DNA of 38,593 bases from an uncultured bacterium (GTDB lineage: Bacteria; Bacteroidota; Ignavibacteria; Ignavibacteriales; Melioribacteraceae): the NCBI GenBank assembly GCA_937936675.1, contig CALDDL010000144.1, forward strand, positions 1-38,593, given 5' to 3'. A model generated the notes under the pieces. The model ran no database searches, had not been told where the DNA came from, and saw only the letters and a program-made list of their open reading frames with translations. How positions within the stretch are numbered: the first letter of the stretch is position 1; each line of letters begins with the position of its first letter. A program made the position numbers and the translations under genes. This document shows positions 18,236 to 26,360 of the stretch, piece after piece.

Positions 18236-18266
18236 CCTTTAAATTTATCCGGAGAGATAGAAAAGG
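18236..18266 (+). promoter_or_regulatory. PyrR-binding loop (pyr RNA hairpin) in the pyrR leader
   Basis: The RNA folds as lower stem CCUUU (18236-18240)/AAAGG (18262-18266), a purine-containing internal loop, upper stem UAUC (18246-18249)/GAUA (18256-18259), and hexaloop CGGAGA (18250-18255). The known PyrR recognition pattern is an ARUC-CNGNGA-GGYU hairpin above an internal bulge and a lower stem. Here the hexaloop fits CNGNGA exactly, and deviations in the stem keep pairing (U-A instead of U-G and A-U). Its 3' arm ends two bases before the leader ORF start codon. The very next long gene is pyrR, which supports autoregulation by PyrR-UMP. Confidence 0.8.
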
Positions 18267-18268
18267 AA

Positions 18269-18301
18269 ATGAAAAATATTACAACTCAAAAATGGAGATA
18301 G
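18269..18301 (+). CDS. Ten-codon leader peptide ORF (MKNITTQKWR) of the pyr operon
   Basis: An ATG directly after the PyrR-binding loop opens ten codons ending in TAG at 18299-18301, one base before the terminator stem begins at 18303. Purine-rich ribosome-binding candidates (GGAGAG at 18251-18256 and AAAAGG at 18261-18266) both lie inside the PyrR hairpin, so PyrR binding should block initiation here. A ribosome on the stop codon would cover the 5' arm of the terminator. The peptide has no pyrimidine-dependent codon bias that I can see, so it probably acts through ribosome position. Its translation is inferred, not shown. Confidence 0.55.
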   Translation: MKNITTQKWR

Positions 18302-18302
18302 A

Positions 18303-18338
18303 CCTCAGCGGCGATTTGCCCGACTGGGGATTTTTTTT
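18303..18338 (+). terminator. Intrinsic attenuator terminator immediately upstream of pyrR
   Basis: CCTCAG (18303-18308) pairs with CTGGGG (18324-18329). The stem continues with CGG/CCG and one more pair across single-base bulges, around a GATTT loop, and is followed by one A and eight Ts (18331-18338). It ends two bases before the pyrR ATG, so transcription must read through it to express pyrRBC. No upstream segment complementary to its 5' arm is evident, so a classical antiterminator hairpin is not visible. Confidence 0.88.
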
Positions 18339-18340
18339 AT

Positions 18341-18889
18341 ATGGAGATAAAAGCAACTATAATTGACGAAGAAGGTCTTAAGAGAACTATAGCAAGACTT
18401 TCGCACGAGATCATTGAAAGTAATAAAGGAACAGAAAACCTTGTATTAATAGGAATGCGGACAAGAGGTGAATATCTTTGCAACCGTATTGCAGCTAAGA
18501 TCAATGAGATCGATAACTCGAATATCATCCCCGGAGTATTAGATGTAACTTTATATCGGGATGATTTCAGAACCAGATTAAAGCAGCCCGAGGTTTCGGT
18601 TACTAATATTACATTTGATATTAATGAAAAAAATCTCGTATTAGTTGATGATGTACTATATACAGGAAGGACAGTAAGAGCCGCGCTAGATGCCTTAATG
18701 GATATGGGAAGACCTAGCAGTATTCGCCTGTGTGTCCTAGTCGATAGAGGTCATAGAGAGCTTCCTATCAAAGCTGATTTTATCGGTAAAAATATTCCTA
18801 CATCTATAGACGAAGAAGTAAAAGTGAAATTAAAAGAAGAAGACGGTGAAGATGCCGTTTATTTAGTAAATGTTCCATCAATTAAATAG
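18341..18889 (+). CDS. pyrR: PyrR, bifunctional pyr operon RNA-binding regulator/uracil phosphoribosyltransferase
   Basis: The 182-residue protein matches PyrR throughout: IARLSHEIIESNKG, LVLIGMRTRGEYL, TLYRDDFRT, the PRPP-binding loop LVDDVLYTGRTVRAALD, and LVDRGHRELPIKADFIGKNIPTS. In Bacillus, PyrR with UMP binds pyr mRNA leaders and promotes termination; it also has weak UPRT activity. The leader here contains a matching RNA hairpin, which makes an RNA-binding role likely. The ATG at 18341 fits family N-termini but follows a T-run directly and has no Shine-Dalgarno sequence. pyrB starts 10 bp downstream. Confidence 0.95.
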   Translation: MEIKATIIDEEGLKRTIARLSHEIIESNKGTENLVLIGMRTRGEYLCNRIAAKINEIDNSNIIPGVLDVTLYRDDFRTRLKQPEVSVTNITFDINEKNLVLVDDVLYTGRTVRAALDALMDMGRPSSIRLCVLVDRGHRELPIKADFIGKNIPTSIDEEVKVKLKEEDGEDAVYLVNVPSIK

Positions 18890-18899
18890 AGAGAAATAA

Positions 18900-19820
18900 A
18901 TGCCATTATCAAGCAGACATTTACTTGGTTTGAATGGAGTTCCGAGAGAAGATATAGAACTTATATTAGATACAGCAATTACATTTCGTGAAGTATTAGA
19001 TCGACCTATCAAAAAAGTTCCGACACTTCAAGGCAAGACAATAGTTAATCTTTTTTATGAAAACTCCACTCGAACCAGAATATCATTTGAATTAGCGCAG
19101 AAAAGGCTTTCTGCCGATACAGTGAATTTTTCTACATCTACAAGTAGTACAAAAAAAGGGGAAACCTTCAAAGATACGGTAAGAAATATAGAAGCAATGA
19201 AATTAGATATGATTGTAGTTCGTCATGAATCTGCAGGTGTTCCTCTTTATTTAACAAAAATTTCTAATGCAAATATAATTAATGCAGGAGACGGTCTTCA
19301 TGAACATCCCACTCAGGCATTACTAGATATGTATTCAATAAAAGAGCGCTTAGGGAAAATTGAAGGATTGAAAGTTTGTATCGTTGGCGATGTGGCTCAT
19401 AGCAGAGTGGCTCTTAGTAATATATTTGGATTGAAAACTATGGGTGCTCAAGTATCCGTTTGCGGTCCGGCTACTATGATGCCTTTGGGAATAGAAAAAT
19501 TAGGTGTGAAAGTATATCATGATATTAATACAGCAATTGCAGAGAATGATGTACTAAATGTGCTCCGAATTCAATTAGAGAGGAATGCCGGTTCTACTAT
19601 TCCTTCCACGCGTGAGTATCATAATTATTATGGCATTACTTCAGAGCGTATTGCTAATTATAATAAAGAAATTGTTATACTGCATCCGGGACCAATTAAT
19701 CGAGGTGTAGAAATAACTTCAGAAGTTGCCGATGGACCTTATCAGGTAATTTTGGATCAAGTAACAAATGGCGTTGCCATTAGAATGGCAGTCTTATATT
19801 TATTAGGTACAATGCACTAA
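18900..19820 (+). CDS. pyrB: Aspartate carbamoyltransferase catalytic subunit
   Basis: The 306-residue protein has the carbamoyl-phosphate motif STRTR (Ser56-Arg60), the STSSTKKGET loop (Lys/Ser contacting the neighbouring active site), HPTQALLD in the middle, and a C-terminal HPGPINRGVEI. It catalyses carbamoyl phosphate plus aspartate to carbamoyl aspartate in pyrimidine synthesis. No pyrI regulatory-subunit gene is adjacent, so this is presumably a class without the E. coli-type regulatory chain, or it forms a complex with the neighbouring dihydroorotase as in some bacteria. It lies within the pyrR-pyrB-pyrC operon, 13 bp before pyrC. Confidence 0.97.
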   Translation: MPLSSRHLLGLNGVPREDIELILDTAITFREVLDRPIKKVPTLQGKTIVNLFYENSTRTRISFELAQKRLSADTVNFSTSTSSTKKGETFKDTVRNIEAMKLDMIVVRHESAGVPLYLTKISNANIINAGDGLHEHPTQALLDMYSIKERLGKIEGLKVCIVGDVAHSRVALSNIFGLKTMGAQVSVCGPATMMPLGIEKLGVKVYHDINTAIAENDVLNVLRIQLERNAGSTIPSTREYHNYYGITSERIANYNKEIVILHPGPINRGVEITSEVADGPYQVILDQVTNGVAIRMAVLYLLGTMH

Positions 19821-19833
19821 AAAAAGGTGGAAA

Positions 19834-21123
19834 ATGCAAATTGTATTAAAAAATGTTTTATTGATAAATCCGGATCAAAAACTAAATTCTAAATCGAGTT
19901 TATTAATTGAAGACGGAATAATAAAAAAAATTGGTGAATTAAAAGATAAACAAATAGAAAATTATGAAGTGATTGATTGCGAAGGCAAAATTGCAACTCC
20001 GGGCTTATTCGATATGCATGTTCATTTAAGGGAACCCGGAAGAGAAGATGAAGAGACAATTGAAACTGGATCAAACGCTGCGGCAGCCGGTGGATTTACG
20101 GGAATTGCTTGTATGCCTAATACTAGCCCTGATATTGATTCAGCAGAAACCGTCCGCTTTATTATCGAAAAATCAAAAAATCATTTAGTGGATGTTTATC
20201 CGGTCGGGGCAGCAACTCTGGGAAGAAAAGGAGAAGCACTTGCTCCAATTAATGAGCTTGTAGAATCAGGGATAGTTGCAGTATCTGATGATGGAGTTGC
20301 TATTAAAAATGCCTCGATTCTAAGAAGTGTTCTTGAATATTGCCGAATGTTTGATCTGCCTGTAATTGAGCATTGCGAAGATCCTTCTCTTGCAAATGGT
20401 GCTATGAATGAGGGATTAAATTCTACTTTATTGGGTTTACGAGGTATTCCTTCAATAGCAGAAGATCTTATTGTAATGCGCGATATTATGATGGCTGAAT
20501 TTACCGGAAGTAGAGTCCATATTGCCCATATTAGTTCTGCTAAATCGGTTCAATTGGTTCGTGAAGCTAAAAAGAAGGGCATTAAAGTAACAGCGGAAGT
20601 AGCTCCTCATCATTTTACGTTTACTGATGATCAAATTAAGTCTTATGATACCAATTACAAAATGAATCCGCCATTAAGAACTAAGGCAGATTTAGATGAA
20701 ATACTCAAAGGACTTAAAGACGGTTCTATCGATTGTATAGCAAGCGATCATGCTCCTCATTCGATTGAGGAAAAAGAGATGGAATTTATTTATGCACCTA
20801 ATGGTATTCTTGGATTAGAAACACAATTGGGAATTGCACTTTCAGAATTAGTTCATAAAAAAGTTTTATCCCTTGAAGAGCTTATAGAGAAATTGTCAAT
20901 TAATCCGAGGAAAATTCTCAATCTTCCTGTTCCAAAATTTGAAGTGGGTGAAGTGGCAAATCTGACAATTATTGATCCCGATTTTGTATGGACTGTGGAT
21001 CATTCTCAATTCAAATCGAAATCTAAAAACTCACCTTATGATAAACGACTATTAACCGGAAAGTCTGTTGCCGTAATAAATGGTAATAAAATCTTTAGGA
21101 ATGGAAAATTTAGTAATATCTAA
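19834..21123 (+). CDS. pyrC: Dihydroorotase (class I)
   Basis: The 429-residue amidohydrolase carries the metal motif DMHVHLREPG (His62, His64), the substrate segment MPNTSPDIDS, the distal His motifs IEHCED and HIAHISS, and the catalytic Asp in CIASDHAPHS. All key residues seem present, so it should be active rather than an inactive pyrC-like subunit. It cyclises carbamoyl aspartate to dihydroorotate. AAGGTGG stands before the ATG. It is the last gene of the pyr operon, and a 32-bp perfect palindrome begins 15 bp after its stop codon. Confidence 0.96.
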   Translation: MQIVLKNVLLINPDQKLNSKSSLLIEDGIIKKIGELKDKQIENYEVIDCEGKIATPGLFDMHVHLREPGREDEETIETGSNAAAAGGFTGIACMPNTSPDIDSAETVRFIIEKSKNHLVDVYPVGAATLGRKGEALAPINELVESGIVAVSDDGVAIKNASILRSVLEYCRMFDLPVIEHCEDPSLANGAMNEGLNSTLLGLRGIPSIAEDLIVMRDIMMAEFTGSRVHIAHISSAKSVQLVREAKKKGIKVTAEVAPHHFTFTDDQIKSYDTNYKMNPPLRTKADLDEILKGLKDGSIDCIASDHAPHSIEEKEMEFIYAPNGILGLETQLGIALSELVHKKVLSLEELIEKLSINPRKILNLPVPKFEVGEVANLTIIDPDFVWTVDHSQFKSKSKNSPYDKRLLTGKSVAVINGNKIFRNGKFSNI

Positions 21124-21138
21124 CTGTCCAAAAAATTA

Positions 21139-21170
21139 AACACTGTTCATATTTAAATATGAACAGTGTT
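21139..21170. terminator. 32-bp perfect palindrome after pyrC, probable terminator or stabilising hairpin
   Basis: The half-site AACACTGTTCATATTT (21139-21154) is followed immediately by its exact reverse complement (21155-21170). As RNA it would form a long hairpin with a small AU loop. Only GATTTT follows, weaker than the T-runs of other terminators here, so a stabilising 3' hairpin or a DNA operator remains possible. Confidence 0.6.
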
Positions 21171-21275
21171 GATTTTATCCCTCCCAAAAGTGCTTTAATG
21201 TTTCAAAAAATGACAATTATTAATGGCATAGCATTTGATTAATAATAATAGAAATAAATGATAAGGGGGTTTAAA

Positions 21276-22103
21276 ATGAAATCCATATTAAAAATATTAT
21301 TATTAGCAGTACTGCCATTAGCACTTATCGGATGCGATGATTTAGGAAATTATTACGATGATCTCGCTCCTGAACCACCAAGAAATGTATCGACAGTTAC
21401 AGGCGATAATCGTGTAGATATATTTTGGGATCATAATCGGGAAAGTGATCTTGCCGGTTATAATGTTTATTATAGTTATAGTTATAATGGAACTTACAAA
21501 TTATTAGGAAGTACAAAAAATAATTCATTTATCGATTATGGTGCAAAGAACGGTGAGACATATTATTATGGAGTGGCTGCTTATGACTATAACGGAAATG
21601 AAAGCGAATTAAGTTATGATGAAGTTTATAGCACACCACGTCCAGAAGGATTTAATAGGGTTATATATGATTATCTAAAATTCCCAAATTCAAGCGGATT
21701 CTATTTCGCAGATGAAGAAGTTGTTGCTTATGATAGTGATTTAAGTGATGTATTCTTTGAAAATTATAATGGCACTTTTTACTTAAATGTTTGGAAAGAT
21801 TCAGACATTCAAGACATGGGTTCTACTTATGATATTTATGATATAAAATACGCACCTATTAATGGTTGGGCTCCATTATACGAAGGTGATAATGTGAAAT
21901 ATGAAGAAGCTAAAATTGGTCATACTTATGTCATCTGGACGGTGGATAATCATTTTGCAAAAGTTAGAATCAAGCAAATGACACAAGAAAGAATGGTATT
22001 TGATTGGGCTTATCAATCAATTGAAGGTAATAGAGAGCTCAAACGTGAAATTACAGAGAAATTTAGACCAAAAGATGGTAAGATCAAGAAGACTTATAAA
22101 TAA
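21276..22103 (+). CDS. Lipoprotein with a fibronectin type III domain
   Basis: Starting at the ATG preceded by AAGGGGG gives 275 residues with a clear lipoprotein signal (LPLALIGC, Cys20). An upstream ATG at 21258 would add six residues and has no such site. Residues about 33-120 form a fibronectin-III domain (PRNVSTVTGDNRVDIFWD, then AGYNVYYS, then ETYYYGVAAYDYNGNES). The C-terminal half (about 125-275) is rich in Tyr and Asp and contains ADEEVVAYDSDLSDVFFE; I do not recognise it. A surface or periplasmic binding role is inferred. It is followed by a good intrinsic terminator, so it is probably a single-gene unit. Confidence 0.82.
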   Translation: MKSILKILLLAVLPLALIGCDDLGNYYDDLAPEPPRNVSTVTGDNRVDIFWDHNRESDLAGYNVYYSYSYNGTYKLLGSTKNNSFIDYGAKNGETYYYGVAAYDYNGNESELSYDEVYSTPRPEGFNRVIYDYLKFPNSSGFYFADEEVVAYDSDLSDVFFENYNGTFYLNVWKDSDIQDMGSTYDIYDIKYAPINGWAPLYEGDNVKYEEAKIGHTYVIWTVDNHFAKVRIKQMTQERMVFDWAYQSIEGNRELKREITEKFRPKDGKIKKTYK

Positions 22104-22125
22104 AAAACATTTGTTTCTTTTAACT

Positions 22126-22154
22126 AAAAGCATACCCAAATGGTATGCTTTTTT
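22126..22154 (+). terminator. Intrinsic terminator after the FN3 lipoprotein gene
   Basis: AAAAGCATACC (22126-22136) pairs with GGTATGCTTTT (22142-22152) around a CAAAT loop and runs into a T-tract. It is convincing in the plus direction. Confidence 0.9.
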
Positions 22155-22194
22155 ATTATTATTTAGTAACTTAAAAAAATAAATTCACTTAAAT

Positions 22195-22608
22195 ATGCAA
22201 AAATTATTAATCCTAATACTAATAGTAGTTTTTCATTCGGCGGCATTCCCGCAGGAAAGAAAAATTAATGAAGTACAAAAGATCTTCATAAAGATTGAAG
22301 ATGGATTGAATAATGGAAATACCGATACCTTTTCTAATTATTTCGGTGATAAAACTTATTTAAGTTTGTCAAATTCAGTCTCCGGTTATTATAGCCAAAA
22401 TCAAGCATTCTATATCCTTAAGGACTTCTTCTCGGTCAATAAGCCAATTGGATTCAGAATAAACAATCAAATTACCGAAGGCAATTCTCCTTTTGCTTCG
22501 GGTACTTTTAAGTATGTTACAAAAGGCATTCGCACATCGGCATCAGTATTTATCTCATTAAAACAGATTAATTCAGATTGGGTAATAACTCAAATAACAA
22601 TTAATTAG
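22195..22608 (+). CDS. DUF4783 family exported protein (NTF2-like)
   Basis: The 137-residue protein has a signal peptide (about 1-20, ending AAFPQ) followed by one compact domain whose layout (IFIKIEDGLNNGNTDTFSNYF..., YYSQNQAFYILKDFF, a strand-rich C-terminal half ending in SDWVITQITI) resembles DUF4783, an NTF2/SnoaL-like fold found in Bacteroidota. No function is known to me. Its stop codon directly abuts the start codon of the histidine kinase gene, so the two are very probably translated together; a periplasmic helper or ligand-binding role for the kinase is a guess. Confidence 0.72.
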   Translation: MQKLLILILIVVFHSAAFPQERKINEVQKIFIKIEDGLNNGNTDTFSNYFGDKTYLSLSNSVSGYYSQNQAFYILKDFFSVNKPIGFRINNQITEGNSPFASGTFKYVTKGIRTSASVFISLKQINSDWVITQITIN

Positions 22609-25600
22609 ATGAGAAAAATTTTTAATACTCCAAATAATAAGGGTTATTTCCTTTTTACCTTAATCGCCTTAGTAATTGTCTCTTTTTTTATAGAACCAGT
22701 AATTAAAAATCATATTAAAACTCACTGGGATGAAATATTAAAAGAGAAGACAAACGATATTGAAGAACATATCCGATATAAAGTTTCAGAGATTGAATCA
22801 GAGCTTAAAAGTGCTTTAAACTCAGTAAAAGATTTGAATCTAAGAAATACTAATCCCTTAATTTCAATAGGGTTATATGACGAAAACGGGAAGTTAGTTA
22901 AATGGGAGAATCAAAAGATTCATTCTGATACATTATCACCTTCTTCTCCAAAAGGATTATTTAGTTTCTCGGATCAAAGTATAGTTTATCTTTCTTTCTC
23001 AGATTCTATTGTAATAAATGATTCTAATTATGAAATTATTGCCTCGATTCCGGTTGAAAAAAAATATCAATTCAAAAGCATTTATTATGAAAATAATAAC
23101 CTTAGTGAAATATTAAGCAATGAGGAGGGCGTTAATGTTTCAATTAATTTTACAGATAGTAATAATTTAGAACCTGATGGACGGAACCATACATTCATTT
23201 ATTATAATAAGTATAATAATGCAGTTTGTTCATTTAGTTTTGAAAAGCCTTTTTTGGATGTAGAATTAGAAAAGGTCTCGTCAATAATTGAAAACATTAG
23301 AATTGCCATTACTTTTATTATAATTCTATTTGTGCTTTATGGAAATAGAAAAATTTATTTTGAAGAGAATTCAGAAATAAAGAAATTATTCTATCTCTTT
23401 GTAATGCTTTTAGTCTTAAGAACAATATTTTTTATTTTAGGAATCCCTTCGATCTTTATCGATTCATCGATTTCAGATCCAGTGAATTTTTCATCGAAAT
23501 TTGGTTATGGTTTTGCCAGTACTCCTTTAGAATTATTTATTACATTAATTTTTCTCACTTACTTTATTTATCGTTCTTTCATAATTTTTATTACAAGATT
23601 AATTTCATCGAATTTATTAATTAACAGAATACATAGAAATTATAATATTATTGCCTTAACCGGAATAATTATTTCTATGCTTTTAGTCCTAATATCACTT
23701 AGGGGTTTAGGTGCATCTGTAAAAAGCATAATATTTGATTCTAGTATTAGATATTTTAAAGAATTTTCACTAATACCTAATCTTCCACAATTAATAATGT
23801 TACTTAACTTATTAATGTTAGGCCTCACGGTATTCTTTTTCTCGGTATTAATTGTTTCAGCTACGTTAAATTATATTAGGCTAAAGTGGAAGAGTAATTA
23901 TTATCTTGTGGGATACTTTGTTCTATTTCAATTGGTTGGAATTATATACGATTCACTGCAAAAAGAACCGCAAGGAACTTCATTTATTAGGTTGTTATTT
24001 ATTTCTCTATCATTTCTAATTTCGTTATTTATTATTAATAAAAAAGACGTAATCAAAACTGCTTATTTATATATAGGATTTTCTTCCTCTATTATAGCAG
24101 TTAGTTTATTGGGTTATTATAATTCGCTTCTCGAAAGAGAATCGCTTAAAGTAACGGTGCAGCAATACTTTGATAAAGATGAAAGTATAGCAGAATTTTT
24201 TGTTTTCAAAACTATTCAAGATATTAAATCTTCTTTTCTAGCTAATAAAAATGCAGAGGAAATAGAAAATTTCAGTCCAATAGCATTTAATTATTGGAGC
24301 AGAAGCTTCTTATATTCCGAAAGTATTCCCAGCAGTATTAATTTTTATGATTCTAGCGGGAATTATATTGGTGGATTTTCTACTATTCATGAATCATCTG
24401 ATACTAATAGAATTTCGCATGATCAAATTGATGAAGAATTAAGGATCGATCGTATATTCTCTCCTTTTACATCTAACCAAATGATAAGAGGTATATCTAA
24501 AATCCATTCAAATAATAATAATTTGTTTGTAAAAATAGATGCATATTATCAACTTTCAGAACTAATAAATAATCCTTTTCCTGATTTTATAAAAATAAAA
24601 CAAAGTGGAATACTTTCGGCTGCGGATTCAAAACGCTTACATGTATTAGAAATTAAAGACTCGTCTTTGGTAAGTTTTATCGGTGATAATATCTTCGGGG
24701 AGAATGATATTTCTTCATTAATTAATCTACCATTAAATAAATATAATCAAGGATGGGTAGAATTAAAAACTAACTCAAAGGAATTTATCTTTTTTATTCA
24801 AAAGGATAAATATCATAATCATTATATTGCAGCGGGTTTGGAGATTCGTGATTTATCTCTTCAGTTATTCGATTTTTTTAAAGTATTTTTAGTTCATGCC
24901 GCATTGCTTTCTCTTTTATTTATTCTAACCGCATTGATTCTAAATCGTAATAAAATCAGTCAACTTTTTACATTTAAGATAAATTTGACTCTATCGTTTT
25001 TAATTATCTCTATCATTCCTTTGATAACAATGGCTATATATTTTAGGAGTGTAACTGAAGAAAAGAACCGTGAATTAGTTATATATAAACTAGGTAAACG
25101 AGCCGATCAGGTTTATAAATATTTAGAAAATTACTATAATATTTCTTCGGCAAATTTTGAAATAGTAAATGCAAAAGCAAAAGCTGACTTGGGAGTAAAT
25201 TATAATATTTATAAGGATTCTAAATTAATCTATTCATCTACTCCTAATTATTATCTATCCGGAATAATATCTTCTAATTTAAATTCAGACATATATTATC
25301 AGTTAATCAAAAATAAGCAGCATGAAATTCTAATTAAAAATAGAATTGAAAATTATAATTACCAATCTTATTTTGTTAGGTATAATCTTCAAGGAGAAGA
25401 ATATATTTTTGAAGTAAATGATCTATTTAATACCATCACGGTACCATACTCCGATATTGAAATGGATATATTCTTATTTAGTAGTTATTCACTAGCCGTA
25501 ATATTAATTATAATAATAAGCACATTTTTAGCAAAACAGTTATCAAAACCAATAAATAAATTAGTTAGCGCAACAAAAGGATTAGCTGCCGGGGATTTTA

Positions 25601-26358
25601 GTGTTCACGTGGATTATGACAGAAACGATGAATTGAAAGATTTAATAAATGGATTTAATCAAATGGTGAAGGATTTGCAAGATAGTCAAGTTAAATTGTC
25701 ACAGTTAGAAAGAGAAACTGCTTGGAAAGAGATGGCTCGTCAAGTAGCTCATGAAATTAAAAATCCGCTTACCCCAATGAAACTTTCAGTTCAACAACTA
25801 GTAGCAAGTTATGAAGAAAAGTCACCTAAATTTGATTCAATCTTTAGTAAGGTAACATCAATACTTCTTAATCAAATAGAAATTCTTAAAAATATTGCAT
25901 CAGAATTTTCTAATTTCGCTAGAATGCCGCTTTATCAAATTGAAGAAATAAATTTAAATTCTGTTATCCGTAGTGCTTTAGACTTATTCTTGGAATCCAG
26001 AATATCAATTTCATTTGATGAAAATCTTTCAATTAGTATTAAAGGTGATAAACAACAATTAACTAGAATCTTTGTGAATTTAATTCGCAACTCTATCGAA
26101 TCAGGAGCGACAATTATAAAAATTGAAGAATCTATTAATTCCGATTTTGTTGAAATACTTGTCAAAGATAATGGAAAGGGAATTGAAGAAAATATTGCTT
26201 CAAAAATATTTGATGAAAGTTTTTCGACTAAATCTTCAGGGATGGGACTCGGACTATATATGGCAAAAAACTATTTGAATAATTTGAAAGGTGATATTTT
26301 GATAAAAGAAACTTCGGAAAACGGAACAACTTTCAAAATAAAAATGCCGGTAAGCTAA
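22609..26358 (+). CDS. Large multi-span sensor histidine kinase (NtrY-like catalytic part)
   Basis: The 1249-residue protein has an N-terminal helix (about 13-29), an extracytoplasmic region to about 230, a block of about eight hydrophobic helices (about 230-500), a second soluble region (to about 755), two more helices (about 757-815), a third soluble region, a last helix (about 960-980), a HAMP domain (KQLSKPINKLV...), and a HisKA/HATPase module. The phospho-accepting His1048 lies in ARQVAHEIKNPLTPMKLS, the N-box is LIRNSIESGA, and the G-boxes are DNGKGI and SSGMGLGLYMAKNYL. No response regulator is adjacent. It abuts the DUF4783 gene and is 2 bp from the helicase-nuclease gene. The signal sensed is unknown. 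Confidence 0.9.
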   Translation: MRKIFNTPNNKGYFLFTLIALVIVSFFIEPVIKNHIKTHWDEILKEKTNDIEEHIRYKVSEIESELKSALNSVKDLNLRNTNPLISIGLYDENGKLVKWENQKIHSDTLSPSSPKGLFSFSDQSIVYLSFSDSIVINDSNYEIIASIPVEKKYQFKSIYYENNNLSEILSNEEGVNVSINFTDSNNLEPDGRNHTFIYYNKYNNAVCSFSFEKPFLDVELEKVSSIIENIRIAITFIIILFVLYGNRKIYFEENSEIKKLFYLFVMLLVLRTIFFILGIPSIFIDSSISDPVNFSSKFGYGFASTPLELFITLIFLTYFIYRSFIIFITRLISSNLLINRIHRNYNIIALTGIIISMLLVLISLRGLGASVKSIIFDSSIRYFKEFSLIPNLPQLIMLLNLLMLGLTVFFFSVLIVSATLNYIRLKWKSNYYLVGYFVLFQLVGIIYDSLQKEPQGTSFIRLLFISLSFLISLFIINKKDVIKTAYLYIGFSSSIIAVSLLGYYNSLLERESLKVTVQQYFDKDESIAEFFVFKTIQDIKSSFLANKNAEEIENFSPIAFNYWSRSFLYSESIPSSINFYDSSGNYIGGFSTIHESSDTNRISHDQIDEELRIDRIFSPFTSNQMIRGISKIHSNNNNLFVKIDAYYQLSELINNPFPDFIKIKQSGILSAADSKRLHVLEIKDSSLVSFIGDNIFGENDISSLINLPLNKYNQGWVELKTNSKEFIFFIQKDKYHNHYIAAGLEIRDLSLQLFDFFKVFLVHAALLSLLFILTALILNRNKISQLFTFKINLTLSFLIISIIPLITMAIYFRSVTEEKNRELVIYKLGKRADQVYKYLENYYNISSANFEIVNAKAKADLGVNYNIYKDSKLIYSSTPNYYLSGIISSNLNSDIYYQLIKNKQHEILIKNRIENYNYQSYFVRYNLQGEEYIFEVNDLFNTITVPYSDIEMDIFLFSSYSLAVILIIIISTFLAKQLSKPINKLVSATKGLAAGDFSVHVDYDRNDELKDLINGFNQMVKDLQDSQVKLSQLERETAWKEMARQVAHEIKNPLTPMKLSVQQLVASYEEKSPKFDSIFSKVTSILLNQIEILKNIASEFSNFARMPLYQIEEINLNSVIRSALDLFLESRISISFDENLSISIKGDKQQLTRIFVNLIRNSIESGATIIKIEESINSDFVEILVKDNGKGIEENIASKIFDESFSTKSSGMGLGLYMAKNYLNNLKGDILIKETSENGTTFKIKMPVS

Positions 26359-26360
26359 TT

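Noticed and set aside
18130..18340. Classical Bacillus-type antiterminator hairpin in the pyr leader
   Set aside because: No stretch upstream is complementary to the terminator 5' arm (CCTCAGCGGC), so this mechanism is not supported by the sequence.
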